Shown: positions 43,711 through 56,158, counted from the stretch's first letter. The stretch: 64,000 nucleotides of DNA from Chinchilla lanigera (GCF_000276665.1 NW_004955465.1:1809578-1873577); one strand, 5' to 3'. The notes: generated from the letters alone by a model not told the origin. A program made the numbers and translations.

Positions 43711-45159
43711 TCTACAGTGCGCAATACTGCGGACGGGCCATGTGGGGTGAGAGGTGAGAACCAACCTTTACTGTAATGGTGTAAGGGCTATCCGTGGTCC
43801 CATAGTTGTGAAGACAAAACCCAGGTGATCCAAGAGGAAACAAGAACAGAGAAATTGGAAACAGTGATCAGGAACAAAAAGGAATCAAGAAACAGTGGCT
43901 GTTATCTCTTAAGGGGCCTCAGCTGATAAAACACGATACTTCTTGTATGATTTCTTCCTTTTGCTTCTACTCTTGCTTCTCTGCTTCCTAACTTCTTATC
44001 AAAGTCTGTTTCATATTGTTCCTCTAGTTTCTGAAAATTTGCTTTTGCGTTTATTTCCTATGGTCACAGTTCAGCATTTCATCAAATTCTGCCTCCCACT
44101 GTTCCTCTACTTTCCCCTTATGTGTCTTAATTATTAAGTTTCTGGAGGCAGAGACAATGTTTTAGATCTCTTTGGCGCTCTTGTAAAGGACTACTAGACT
44201 ACTATGCACATATTAATGAGGACTAAGTAAGGCCGTGGCCACTGTTCTGCCAGATTAATTTAAATGCTCACTAAATTAATTCTCACCATATCAATATTTT
44301 TGTAGATTAGAATAATAACAGCTATTAAGAAGTTCACATTGGGGTTTTGCTCCATGCAAAAATCAGAGCAGTGTAACAAGACAAAACATAATTTCATAGA
44401 AAATTGGAGCCCTGTATATTCTTAGTGTCCTAACAAATGTACCTATGCAATACATTTCCTCCTTTCCATCACACACTAGGTTGTCACTAAAAGTAGATGA
44501 TACTGTTTGTCATTGCTAGATCATGAGACATCTTTAGAAATCACTCTGACCAGGTAATACTTTTCTTCTGTCTGGAGTCTCTAGATTTCTGTTTCTCATC
44601 TTGCTAAATGGTGCAAACTGGAGATACCACCACTCGTGATGCTGGCTTATGTCATGGGGAGCTCTGGGAGGGGAGAAGTGGATTTAGGGGTGCATACTTT
44701 CCTTCTAAGTTTGTCTGAGTCTACCACTTGTGGAGCCAAGTGCCCCCTCAAAACTGTGGGCAGAGGCTGGAGTGGAGGTGGTTGTTGTGGTCTTTGCACT
44801 TCATGGCTTTGCCCATCTTGGGACACTGGTTCCAGTCCAGAAGGTCACTCTGGGGAGAACGGCATAATTGATCAAGGTCCCTCAGCCTGCCAGGATCTTT
44901 TCAGGATCAGCTCTGTGATTCAATATTTGACCCCAGCCCTGAGCCAGCAATTGATTCTGAACAGCATCTGTCAGCCTGTTAGGGTGGCCAGGCTATAAAT
45001 TAGAGGCTTAACCGAGCTTTCCTCCAAGACCTTCCTAACCTTTGTATAAAGACAGGTTGGATAAATCCACAGATTTATTGACTATTGTGGGAAATGATTT
45101 GCATAGAACACATTAGAACTTTTCCAGTCTTGACCCTGAATATATAGAATGCCACATCC
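43711..45159. other. unassigned sequence
   Basis: About 1.45 kb. ORF 44636-44998 (120 codons) is Gly/Ser/Cys-rich without a domain. A (CTT)-rich patch lies near 43950-43985. No repeat assigned. Confidence 0.45.
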
Positions 45160-45164
45160 TTTTC

Positions 45165-45240
45165 TAGACAGGATACGTTCCAAGACACCCAGTGGATGCC
45201 TGAAACCCCTGACAGTACTATACCCCACAAAGATACTCTT
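45165..45240 (-). repeat. Tigger-type terminal fragment
   Basis: ggatacgttccaagacaccc, agtggatgcctgaaacccct and gacagtactataccccac match, reversed, the right end of the Tigger element at 11926-12545. Confidence 0.65.
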
Positions 45241-45243
45241 CAA

Positions 45244-45562
45244 CTTGTATGGGGTTACAATCTCACTATACCTAGTAAGCTGAAAGAATGCATTTAATGC
45301 TTGTAACCCATCAAACACCATAGCTTAGCCCAGCCTGCCTTAAATGCGCTCAAAGCACTTACATCTGCCTGCAGCTTGGCAGAATCATCTAACACAAAGC
45401 CTGCTTTATAATGAACTGTTGAATATCTTATGTGATTTATTAAACACTGTATTGAAAGTGAAAAATAAAATGGTTCTATGGGCACATAGCACTTTCACAC
45501 CATTGTAAAGTTGAAAAATCACAAGTTGAACCACTGGTAAGTAGATGACAGTCTGTATATAT
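45244..45562 (-). mobile_element. Tigger-type MITE (reversed)
   Basis: Reversed order: tatggggttacaatctcact, ccatagcttagcccagcctg, ccttaaatgcgctcaaagca, ggcagaatcatctaacacaa, agcctgctttataatgaact, gaaaaataaaatggttctat, attgtaaagttgaaaaatca, caagttgaaccactgg. Matches a Tigger/pogo non-autonomous family active in early mammals. Minus-strand ORFs in it are not genes. Confidence 0.7.
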
Positions 45563-46200
45563 GGTAATGTGGTTTTTCCTATACAGACAGCCATGATGTC
45601 CATTCATGACAATATACTGGAATGAAAGTTATTTTGAATTCATGAACTGTTTATTTCTGGGGTTTTCTTTTTAATAGTTTGGGGCTCAGGTTGATCCAAG
45701 CTAACTGAAGTCTCAGAAAGAGAAGCCATGCGGTAAGTGGAGACTCCTGTATGAGTCTGAGGGCACAGAAACACTTCTAATCGCACAGCCAAGTCATGGG
45801 ATGGCACTGGCATCTTTGTTAAAGGGAGCATTTATGGAAAAAATGTAACTGTTGAAGTGAATATTCAGAATTCTCATGCTTCACACCTGGTTTAATGTTA
45901 TACCTTCCAAGTCCTAACCCATTTGGATAATAATACACTATCCTGCATTTTAACTTTAAAAGGCTCACTCTTATTCATACAAAGAAACTGACAAGTTATT
46001 CTGCTCCCGCATCATTTGTTAGCATCACACCTTGATTCCTCCTCCTCCTTGGTTCTGTCTGAATTTCCTTAGTTATAAAAGCAGGAGATCTCTAAGCTCC
46101 CTCTTACTCTAACAGAATGTCCACTCCAATTATCTCTCATTTCAGTCACCTGGAAAATGTTCTCGCATTTCAGTGTGTTCATTGCTTGGAATATTTTTCT
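45563..46200. other. unassigned sequence
   Basis: Between the two Tigger-type copies. Nothing recognised. Confidence 0.4.
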
Positions 46201-46204
46201 TGGT

Positions 46205-46545
46205 AGTACCGATAGTCCCTGATGGTGATGATTTGACTTATGAGTTGTTTTTACCTTATGATGGAGCCGCAGTGGCATACGGTCAGTGGAAACTGCACTT
46301 CAGATTTTGACATTGGATGTTCCTGGGCCAGCTCTCTGCAGTCTGATCAGACCCTTTCTGGTAATGCTGGCCAGCGGCAGTGACTGCAGCTTCCAGGAAC
46401 TCCAAGAGGACACACAGACACTCTCCAGCATGCCCTGTGGCTAAGCTAGGATGCCCCATCATCAAGGGTATTTGAAGCATTTTCTAACACAATAGTTCCA
46501 ACTTATGGTTGGCTTATGAATCCCACTGTAAGACAGGGAGCACCT
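46205..46545 (+). mobile_element. Tigger-type MITE (forward)
   Basis: gatttgacttatgagttgtt, accttatgatggagccgcag, tggcatacggtcagtggaaa, ctgcacttcagattttgaca, gctggccagcggcagtgact, gcagcttccaggaactccaa, ending gttccaacttatggttggct and cccactgtaagacag. Related to the copy at 45244 but in the opposite orientation and with a different internal deletion. Confidence 0.65.
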
Positions 46546-47350
46546 GTGCCTTGCTCAGGCATTAATAGTTTATTCCCTACATAGCCTCTATGAATTTATA
46601 TACCACTTGTAATTTTCCCCAGTGATAGAAGTTGGGGCATAGCATTTATTTCCTAAACTCATGAACATGAGGGATTTAACAGGGGCACCATGCAACATGC
46701 AGTTATAGAGTGAGATATTTCTATACATGACCATGGTTTCAAGTGAGCCTTGTTCTGTCACCAGAGCTCAACCTAATGGCTGTAACATAAGAGAAGAAAC
46801 AAAGAAAATGACAACCTTTATCCAGGCTGCTGGCAGCAGGCACTGAATGGCTTTGCTCCCATGCCCCTGAAGCAGATGTCATTTCTGCTGCATTTCAGAA
46901 AAGCAATTTCCAGATCTCTAGCTTTCTTGCACCTTATATATGCCAAACACTGTGCTAAGGGGAGCATGCCAGTGAGATTCTATTCTAATCAAACCTGTGC
47001 TTCAGTATAAACATCCAGAATTCACTTTGTAGAAATGGGGAGTTCAGTTTTCCCCTTTCTGCTATTTCTTCCATTAACCCATACAATTGATGTTTTGAAA
47101 TGGAAGATTAACAAAATATCAGAATTTGGACTCAGGATTATCTTCCGATTAAGTCACCTTATGAAGCTATAAACTTAAAATGCGGCACCATACATGATAC
47201 ATGCACACACACGCACTATGAAAAACCAAACTTCTGCTTCCCCTGAGTTTATGGCAGCATAAGAAATCCAGTCACAGGAGGGAGAGAGGGGTGGGAAGGA
47301 GGGAGGCAGGAAAAGGGTGCTCGGAATCTATCAGTGCATGCTGTATGCAT
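46546..47350. other. unassigned sequence
   Basis: No repeat assigned; an L2-like word (tatgccaaacactgtgctaa) lies near 46940. A GA-rich patch precedes the ID at about 47275-47310. Confidence 0.4.
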
Positions 47351-47467
47351 TCATGCATGGAAATTTTTTTTTTTTCCAGTACCGGGAATTGAACTCACGA
47401 CCTTGTGCTTGCCAGGCAGGTGCTGTGCTGCTGAGCTAAATCCCCACCCCATCATGCACGGAAATTT
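47351..47467 (-). mobile_element. ID SINE with 16-bp TSD
   Basis: Reversed body: ggggtggggatttagctcag, gcctggcaagcacaaggtcg, gagttcaattcccggtactg, then a poly-A tail. Duplication tcatgcatggaaattt (47351-47366) and tcatgcacggaaattt (47452-47467), one mismatch. Confidence 0.95.
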
Positions 47468-48359
47468 CACATCGAACCCTGTTAATATGTACAATTAATG
47501 CTTCAATAAAACAGAACCTAGTCATATTGCTCTATGGCTGACACTGTATCATATTACAACTGCCAAAGGTGATGTAGCCAGGCTACAATGGTAAATGTTC
47601 TGTCTTAGGGAAGAATACAAAGTCTCTCCAGTCACCAAGTTGAGCACTCAGAGACAAGGGAAATTATATTAGGAAGAAAAGTTTCTATTTTCCCTTTCAC
47701 CTGTGGTTTTAAATCTCCAAGTGATCATGCCATTATTAGAACAATTCACCCCTTGACCTTTTGGCTTGTCAAGGGAGAATTCCCCTTAGGAATGTCTGTG
47801 AATATACTCCACTTCCTTACATAAAGGTAGTGGAGTGAAACACATTGGCAAAGAAAAACCCTGTTGATTTTAAACAGAATACACTGGAGGGGGCCTAGTG
47901 TCTGGGAGATCAGACTTGTTTTAAGAATCAGGACCTTGCAACATCTGGTTTCTAAGAAACATCTTCATTTTGTAATGCCAGAGACTTGACTCCACAAGTC
48001 AAGTGGTAAAATGACCATTGTTTCAACCAAGAGAAAAAGTGTGGATGTTCCTTCTGTATTTCTGCTCCATTCAGTCAGCAGGTCACACTGCAGTGATTAG
48101 TTGGCCCTCCTGGGACTGTGACATGTTGCTGTGAGACATCCAGGCACAAGACAGGACTGTTGTCTGAGGTTTCTCTCCTTCTATCTTTATGTCAACCTCG
48201 TGCATACATTTCCACCTATAACCTTACATAACAGCTCTGTTGTGCAGGGGGAAAGAGACAGAGGGACAGTGGACACAGCCTCCTTTCCCAGCCATGACAG
48301 TTCATGCAGTTACAGTTGCTGATGTTCAGTGTTTGTGTATGGCCAGCCCTTAGGAATCT
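47468..48359. other. unassigned sequence
   Basis: Nothing recognised apart from CTTT-free unique sequence. A 63-codon ORF at 48131 has no features. Confidence 0.4.
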
Positions 48360-48361
48360 CT

Positions 48362-48430
48362 ATTCCCATGTATGGTCTGTGTTTCCTCTGAGACTGTAAA
48401 CTCCCCAGAGTATAATTCATTCTTTCTCTT
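48362..48430 (+). repeat. L2-like 3' fragment
   Basis: tttcctctgagactgtaaac, tccccagagtataattcatt, ctttctctttgtctctgtta resembles the L2 terminal part. Short and weak. Confidence 0.4.
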
Positions 48431-48439
48431 TGTCTCTGT

Positions 48440-48740
48440 TATACGTATGTATTTGCATATGTGAATGTGTACAGATATGCAGTAAATGTATAAATATAAG
48501 CATGCATGTATATAATGCATATATCATCATGCATATGAATGTACATTAAATATATGCATGAGTGCACATATATATCCTATGTATGTGTACAAATATAAAC
48601 ATGTATATGCTATCATGTATGTATGTGAATATATACATGTATATATCATGTACCTGTGTGAATGTTTGCATGTATGTTTCATCACATGTATGTGCAAGAA
48701 TGTACACATGTGCATATATCATGTGAGTGTACGCACTCAC
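48440..48740. repeat. degenerate ~35-bp tandem repeat, ATGT-rich
   Basis: Five to six units that each begin with a tatcat- or tatcct-like word, continue with catgtatgtgtgaa and end with a tacatgtata-like word. Unit length varies from about 33 to 40. It grades from simple TATG repeats into a longer period. ORFs on both strands (Tyr/Ile/His-rich) are artefacts. Confidence 0.8.
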
Positions 48741-49189
48741 AGTCTCCACCATTGCTTCCTATAAAGTCTACCAAGAAAACACAAAATCAATTGACTGGTG
48801 CTGATCATACCTTTCTGTAAATTTCTGGAGCAATTAGCCATATCACTGATATTTATTACTTCACTATTTTATTAATTTAACATAATATAGTAGGAAAATG
48901 TGGTTTTCAATTTGCACTCTGTATGATCATTGTTCCTAAATTTTTTTTGTTCCTTTTTGAAAGGAGACAATCATTTATAAGATTTTTGCGGAACAACAAG
49001 AAATATATGTAAAGCATCTAACATGCAATAAATGCTAACTGTTATGGCATGTGTCAAGATTTTTATTACTGCCTTTCTCCAGAAGTTGATCAAAAGCACC
49101 TTGAGGCTGAACAATGCTAGTTTGGAATCTACCATAAATTGCTTATCAAAGCAGCAGCAGAAGATGAACATAACTATCTCATTTAGGTG

Positions 49190-49213
49190 TATATATATAT
49201 ATATATATATATA
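49190..49213. repeat. (TA)n microsatellite
   Basis: Pure TA run of about 12 units after ggtg. Confidence 0.95.
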
Positions 49214-49749
49214 AAATTTTAAAAACCCATTTGGTTTGGACTGTAACAAAGTCAGTTTAAAGATGTCATAAAGTTAAATCACTGTCATAAGAATGATTTC
49301 TGCTTCTCTCACATTCTTTGTGCTTTTGTCACCTACCCACTGCATCTCCATCGATACTGAGCTCCTATAATTCCATGTCCAATGGGAGCAAATAAACTTC
49401 TTTGAATAAAATTCATAAATGAATGTTACATTCAATATAATAGTTTTTTTAAATGTGGAATACTTGACTCTCACATAGATTTGAACTAGTATAGTATATG
49501 CCTAGTTGTCTGGCAGGATGTATAATGAAAAGAATTTGCACTTGCTGTAACCCACCTAGACAATGGACACAGAAAAATGACCGTACAATACAGTGACCTG
49601 TCACTTCCAACCGGGCTTCTGACATGGAGCAAGTAGCAACAAGCAAAGCAACAGGTGGCCAACAGTCTTGTGTTTTTATCCAGCACTTATTCTCCTAACA
49701 CCTGTGAACTGAAAGTATTTTGTTTGTCTTGCCTGAGTCATGGCAGACT

Positions 49750-50180
49750 AAATACTGGGGCCAGAGGTCACAAGAGAGATTCATAATTGGCACTGTAAAT
49801 ATTTGACTCCAGAAATGATACAGGTGGAACGCAAACATTTGTCTTTTCCCCCCATTAGATCTCTAACTGGGTTTCCAGCTGGCTCCATATTTCATAAAAG
49901 AATAGGCACTAAAATAATTACCATGTGTGCTGAGTAATTCTTCTTTCTGATAGCGATGTGGGCCCTCATTTCCTATCATCAGGGTGCCGTCCGGAATCTT
50001 TATTTTCTGCTTTCCTGTTACTCTGCCTGTCTAATTAATAGTAGTCCCCTTTCCTAATTCTTCTGCTGGCCACTCTCCAGCTTCCTCTAACGTTCCCTGA
50101 AGAGTAAGCATTCCCTAAAGGGTTCTCGGAAGTTGTTATTGCTGCTTTTTTCATAATTACCCCATGTGCTATCACAGCCC
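49750..50180. promoter_or_regulatory. candidate conserved noncoding element
   Basis: Unique, repeat-free, with many homeodomain cores (aaataattacc, gtctaattaatag, cataattacc), CpGs kept (tagcgatg, gccgtccgg) and gctggctccatatttcataa. Composition fits a developmental enhancer; conservation not testable here. Confidence 0.35.
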
Positions 50181-51132
50181 AAGCTTGTGAAAGGTAAAAT
50201 ACCAGATTGAAAGAGTTAGGTGGAATAATCTGTGTTTTCCATCAATATTTTTGTGAACATCTTTAGTCTTATCATCAATATTGTAAACCTATATGCAAAC
50301 GTGACAGTGTTCAAAACACTGATTACCTTGTCCCCATGATGTCAGCCTTCTTATGCCCAGCATCTTACTGGAAGCATCAGTCATGGTATTTGCTAGATCC
50401 CATGTGTCCTCAAAGCACATTGGCCCCATCCACGTGTCCTGCTGAAGAAAGCTGCCTCAGCCAAGACACTGTCTAGGGGTTACATTCCATACCACTCTTT
50501 AAACTTTCAGACCCAGGATGAGCATCTGATTGTGAGTCCTTCACATGCCTAGAAACATACAAGATGATGGTACAAAAGTTCAGCCCCGTTAGACTCTCTA
50601 TTAATTCATTACAACAGATGCATTCTTTCATCAGAAATTTGAAAGGGAAATCTTGAAATAAACTGTCAGTTGGTCATGGGAGAAGCATACAAACATAACA
50701 CTCTATCTCCCTCCAAGAAGAAGTGGAGATGCCCAGCAGTGGGGTACCAGAAAAAAGATTCACAGACACTCCAGCTGCAGAAGTGCCAATGAGATGGTGA
50801 AGAACTGCCCATGTTCTGGGGCCACCCTGTGTTTACGGAGAGAGATCTCGGACTACATTGCTATACCTGCCTCTCTAGGACTATACTTGTCATTAAAATA
50901 AGCCCCTGTGGGTAGATGACTGAATTGAACCACTGCATTCCTTCCAGGTAAGAAACTTAGCTAACACTAAACACACTTCATGAAAATGCTTCTTCAAACC
51001 CCAGAACCCTTGCAGGCTTCCTTAGAAAATACCTTGCCACAGACATGAAAACAACTAACACTTCTTTACTACAGTTGATGTGGATTTGAAAATGGCCTTA
51101 TTACTTGAGAGGCTCACTTATCAGGTGCATAT

Positions 51133-51566
51133 TGGTCAGTTTTTTGTTGCTATAACACATACAAAAATCTGAGTGTTATATAAAGGAAGAGGGTTGTTTA
51201 GCTCACAGTTTTAGAGGCTAACAATCCAAGATCAGAGCGTCACATCAATTCAGCCTGTGGTAAGGATCACTCTGACTGCATGACATATGGCAGATTAAAG
51301 GAAAGGAAACTGGCCATGTGCAGAAGGAGCCAAGCACAGGGGCTCGCCTCATCTGATAACCCCTGCTCATGCAGAGCCAGCTCACTCCATGAGACCTTGA
51401 CTGTTAGAAGGCATGAATCCCTTCTAACAGTAGTGGCCCCATACCTCAGTGCCCTCCTCAGAAAGGCCCATTTCTTAAAGATTCCACCATTTCAGTGATG
51501 CCATACTGGTGACTAAGATTCCAACACACAAACTTCTGCGGAGACACACAAACAAAGGAATAGTCA
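51133..51566 (-). mobile_element. MaLR-type LTR, old copy
   Basis: Reversed: tggtcagttttttgttgcta, a tgtttagctcacagttttag block, atggcagattaaaggaaag, agaccttgactgttagaagg, ttccaccatttcagtgatgc, gattccaacacacaaactt. More diverged than the other LTRs, and boundaries are approximate. Confidence 0.65.
51401..51430. repeat. perfect 11-bp hairpin inside the LTR
   Basis: Arms ctgttagaagg (51401-51411) and ccttctaacag (51420-51430) with an 8-base loop. Uninterrupted pairing in an otherwise decayed LTR. Confidence 0.9.
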
Positions 51567-52311
51567 GTAGTTAGGAACACTCAGACACCACATCACTGAC
51601 AACAGTGCACATGCGCTCTGGGTGCATTACCCTAATGGTGTCACAGAACAGGGGACTTCAGTGAAGCCAGAAGCATCCAGATCCTGTGTGGGAGATGAGA
51701 AGGGGAAAACTCAGGAGTACCAGTCTCCAGGCCTGTGTACAGAATGCAAGAAGGACTGGAGACTAGTTGAAGAGTCCATTCATTTCTGTTCTTCAAGTTT
51801 GCTGTCCCAGAGCGGAAAATGACAAGCAACGGGCAGTCTCATCATCCCTGGGTAGGAGGGAGAATTTCAGTTCCCCAAGAGTGACTGCCTGAAATTTGCT
51901 GGCAAATAGTTGGACTGCCAATCCTTCAGCAGCCCTTCTCCCAGCTAAGGTGAAGGAGGCAGTAGAGAAATCTATTTGTTGCCAGATCTCACCCTGACTG
52001 TACTCACTGGCCACTGATTACACAGGGAATCACAGGGATAAAACAAAGGATCAGTTTGCTCTGGAGTATTTTAAAAATTATCCACTTAAATTTTGCATGT
52101 TTTAGAATTTGGGAATTGTCTTATGAAGCTGTACTCAAGTCCTCTTTGTAGCTGACTGCCAGTCAGCTGGAATGAATACTTTCAGACATCGGGCAGGCAG
52201 CTCATAACAGCACCTGCCTGGGGCATGCTATTTGTTGGCTGGTGCAGCTGAGGTCATTTGCATACATACAGGGAGGGGTTTTAGGGTTTCCGCACAAAGT
52301 TTTTCCTTTTA
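51567..52311. other. unassigned sequence
   Basis: Antiparallel ORFs at 51622-51822 and 51641-51829 show no domain. Nothing recognised. Confidence 0.4.
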
Positions 52312-52943
52312 AGGTATATAGTAGATTATCTAATGGTCAACTTGTAACACCCAGCTGAACTGAATCAGCATGGCTCTGGGTGTGGAAGGCCCACCTGAAG
52401 ATTGTTGCCAAAAGCATAAAAGCTGAACTGGAGAGGAAGGTGGTGTGTGCTGTTGATTCTCCTGGAGAAGTTTTTCATGTTCATTTTCCTGATATGAACT
52501 CAGCTGTTCTCATCCTTGGAGGAGCTCAGGTCCTTGCTGTCACTGAGGATGGCTGCAGTTATCTTTAGGAGAGCTGTGGTCTTCACCTGGAGTATTGCTT
52601 CCTGGCTCCAGTGCAGACCCTTCAGCCTGGTGGCACAAATCTTTCACCCCACTGGTGCAGACTTTCTAGCTTCCACCACTGATCTTTGGGCCTTCCCAGT
52701 GCAGATCCTTGGTACAGACTTGCATGAGACATTGTCAAGAGCTCTAGGCCTCCAGCTAGACTCATGCAGGACATTGCTACAGGATTCGGGCCCTCAGCCG
52801 GATTCTTTGGGTCTCTAGTGTGTGAACAGATATCCTGCACTCTTTTGCATCTGACTTTTTGGGTGAATATTTAAAAATAATCCTATACATTATGTGTCCT
52901 GTATTAAATCTATTCCCTTGGAAACCCTGACTACAATAAGGTA
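52312..52943 (+). mobile_element. ERVL-like solo LTR, copy 2, exact 5-bp TSD
   Basis: LTR 52317-52938 aligns along its length with 17608-18271 (shared words include ctaatggtcaacttgtaa, gaactcagctgttctcatc, agagctctaggcctccagct versus its sibling form, and cctatacattatgtgtcctg). Exact duplication aggta at 52312-52316 and 52939-52943. The 100-codon ORF 52516-52818 is LTR sequence. Family name not assigned. Confidence 0.8.
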
Positions 52944-54555
52944 GAAGGCAGCTCCTAGTGTTCTAGTCCTAGGTACTCCTAGTGCTTTTGCAGGAATCTG
53001 GCAAAAGATTTACTGTGTGATAAATGGTCATAATCCACTAAGGAAAATTGCTTCTGCATAATTCTGCTGGGTATGAAGCTTTAAGGAGAGGAGTTTACTA
53101 CTCAAGCTCACAATTTTAGAATAGCAATTATTTGCTTCTGTATGGCAGGCCGGTGCTCTTATATGAAGTGGCTTCTGCAGAATGCTTGGGTAAGTACATG
53201 CACACACAAAATAGAATGGCTCTCTACACATACGCACACACGCATGCGTGCACTTTCCATCTTATATATATGCTTTATTAACCACGTACCTGTTAAAGGT
53301 TTAAAACATTTAAACAACATTCACACTAAAATATAGTCTGGTTCTTGAGAACCCAAATTCTCCTAAATGTCCTTGTTTCAATGTAGGGGTATCATACTGA
53401 GGTTCCTGCTACAGGATCTTAGTAAGTTCTCTCCCTCTCTTTCCCTTGGGCTACAGCATCATGTGAGCACAGGTGACTTTGTCAACGAATCACACATTTA
53501 GAAATAACCTGCAAACAGCATTTAAAGCCCAGTGAGTGATATTTAAATTAATGGCATTACATAATTCTCCATAATGTATTCCTGTTTGAGATGCTTTCTA
53601 TATATGCAAAGAACTTTATTTAAAGTAAGCTATAATGAGAATATAAATGTGTATACACACATACAGATATGTATGTCTAGATTACATATATTTAGATATA
53701 TATGATATCTATATCTAAATCTCAAATCTATGTATCTATATCTAAATGTCTTTCATACATATGATATATATAAAATATGTATACATAATGGGCAATATAT
53801 ATTTATAGCTGCTGAGAAACACAGACAAAACAGATAGTAAAAAGTTTTCTTCCTAGTCTCTATCACATAAGTAACAGTCTTTTCAATAAAAATAAACTGA
53901 TCAAGAAGGAGTCAGAGGACTTAAAATCAGTTTGGTCAATTATAACAAATAAAAGAAAATGGGAAAAATACAATGAAATCAGAGAAATTTGTGGGAATGA
54001 ACTCATGGGTAGAAGGTGTCTTTTATTTAAGAAGAGGTCACAGGAATAATTTCCCAAGGGAAATGGAAGAAATATCTACCAGGGCACTTGCTTTAATTAA
54101 ATGGAGTAAATATGATATCACTAAGAGGTTTAACTTAACTAAGCTAATTTGAGAACTGAGATTTTTTTTCTTTAAAAAATGAAATGAAATGAATAGGAGA
54201 AAATCTGCATTGTCAGCTTTGCAACATACCACATGCCATGTGCAGCTGGCAGGTCATCCTGGCACCAGGGTACCAAGCCAAGGAGGAGAAAGGGCTCACG
54301 TCCCACCTGGCTCCTGCTGTAGCTCAGTTGTGAGCCCTGGCTTTGGGGCATGTCTGCAGGGAGAGAGACTCTCTTCTAATTTGTAAAATGGCACCATACA
54401 GGTTAGTAGTGGCCCTGTAACATATTAGGTAGCAAAATCAAACTATGCATTTAAATGTTGGATCCAATAATAACAAATTTTAAGAATATGTGCTGTTATA
54501 TAGAGGTAATCCTTTCACACAGGGCAGGTTCAGAAGAACTTTTGCAATCTTCTAG
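52944..54555. other. unassigned AT-rich sequence
   Basis: Contains a CA/CG-rich word cluster near 53220-53250 and TA-rich simple sequence at 53640-53795. Small ORFs only. Confidence 0.45.
53640..53795. repeat. TA/GATA-rich simple sequence with inverted repeats
   Basis: atttagatata at 53690-53700 is the exact reverse complement of tatatctaaat at 53710-53720 (9-base loop), and tatatctaaat recurs at 53737-53747. The rest is tatata- and gatata-type words. Confidence 0.85.
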
Positions 54556-54557
54556 GG

Positions 54558-54640
54558 CATTGTTTTCAAAGTGATGCTCATGGTAATCAGTAATTTAGGT
54601 GGGAGCATGCTCAGATGTGCTTTTTAAAATTCTACACCTT
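54558..54640 (-). repeat. MER5-like fragment
   Basis: gcattgttttcaaagtgatg, ctcatggtaatcagtaattt, and a tgctttttaaaattctacac region resemble the first part of a reversed MER5. Weak. Confidence 0.4.
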
Positions 54641-55151
54641 CTCTATGAAAAATAATGTAATATTACTGTTACTTAGATGATAATTAAAAGATTTTTTGTG
54701 TGTATGACAGTAACAAGTAGTACAGACAAGGATACAAAATGGAGACTTAAAAAGCAAATGATTTATTTGCTCTGATTATTCCAAGAATAAATGAAAGCTT
54801 TGCTGTGTTCCTCCAGAAAACTGTCAGCCACAAATGGAAATAGATCAGCATGCAGAGCTGAAAAGCTCTGTCCCCATAGTGGTCCATACCATATTCACAT
54901 ATTCAGTGGTAATTTAATTTCATCCAAACAACATGTTTTGCCACATTAAATTAGTTTTTTTCCCATTTGATTTTAATTGACTTTGTAACTTGTGTTTAAT
55001 TGTAATTTGTTTCGATTTTATGCTTGTCCAAGGGCTCCGAGAGAAAGAAATTTACAACCTGGTTTGCATATGTACACATTTAATATGTTTTTCATGTTGA
55101 ATGTGTGCATAAAAATTACTGATATCAGTTCCAAGAGTCTAATAGTATATG
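54641..55151. other. unassigned AT-rich sequence
   Basis: Nothing recognised. Confidence 0.4.
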
Positions 55152-55248
55152 TATTTTTTATTTTTCTTTTTTATGTCATGCCGGGGATTGAACCCAGGGC
55201 CTCATGCATGCTAAGCAAGTGCTCCACCACCAAGCTATTCACTTTGGC
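55152..55248 (-). mobile_element. ID SINE, old copy
   Basis: Reversed body with ggccctgggttcaatccccg B box and gaatagcttggtggtggagc (decayed A box), and a T-rich tail at the left on the plus strand. Uses the older ccctgggttcaatcc form rather than the gagttcg form of the young copies. Confidence 0.85.
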
Positions 55249-56158
55249 TGAATTTTGTCATTATAAAGGCTCCACACATTACTCAACATAGAGAATACTA
55301 CCCACATCACGTCCATGTCTTGTGGGGAGATGTTGGGATTCTTATGGGATGTCATCCCCTCCTCATGAAAACGCCAGTTACAGCTGTATTTTAATAAATC
55401 TCAAGCATGTCTATGCTATCATTCTCCAAATTCATGGAAATGCTATATTGAATAAGGTACAAAAATGTTTGAATGTTGCACAAGTCACCATATTTTCAAT
55501 CAGACAGTGGGCTTTATATACGAATGCTGTGTGCACACTATGTACATCTTGATGGGGACCCTTGAGAATTTCAAATGTTGAAAATATGTGTTGGTACTTT
55601 GCAAGGAGTGGGAACGGCTGCTCTGGCAGCCTTCCATAGGGCATTATTATCTTGACTTTAGGAAAACATGGGTCAGAACTTCTTATTTTCTTTGTACTAA
55701 AAATGGTATTTTGTAACAGGCTGAGGACCCTAACTAGTCTTCTACCTTTTTGTTTTAAGACAGCTAAGACTCTTCAACGTTATTCTACCATCCTATATCT
55801 TATTTCCTCAATCTATGAGCTGGCAGGAAGAAGAAAGTAAATATCCATTTGGTTATGAATCTAGCACTGGAGGTTTCTTATGTTCTTAAAGTAGGAAAGA
55901 TAAGAAGGAATGAGTGATAAAAATAAAGAAGAAGCAGTAAACTAATGTCTTTGTTTGGTTTAAATAACTGCCTTTCACACTTGGGGAGGATTGTACTTGG
56001 AACAGGTGAAATTGTAAATGTTAAGATGCAGTAGTATTTCTAATAGACATGAGGCATTTCTGATTTTTCCCTGGAACCTGAGCCACCTCTGCCTGGTGAC
56101 AATGGCTATGTCCCATTTTATGATCCCAAGGGGAGGCCTTTGCAGGGTGGGGGTATGA
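55249..56158. other. unassigned sequence
   Basis: ORFs at 55322-55552 and 55432-55644 overlap antiparallel; nothing recognised. Confidence 0.4.

Larger units (their letters stand above)
48750..51125. other. unassigned, repeat-poor sequence
   Basis: About 2.4 kb. Holds a (TA)n run at 49190-49213 and the candidate conserved block at 49750-50180. Small ORFs only. Confidence 0.5.

Noticed and set aside
44636..44998. 120-codon Gly/Cys-rich ORF
   Set aside because: No domain, signal or splice context; likely chance in a GC-richer patch.
48527..48764. Three ORFs rich in His, Tyr, Ile and Cys
   Set aside because: Translate a degenerate ATGT tandem repeat on both strands.
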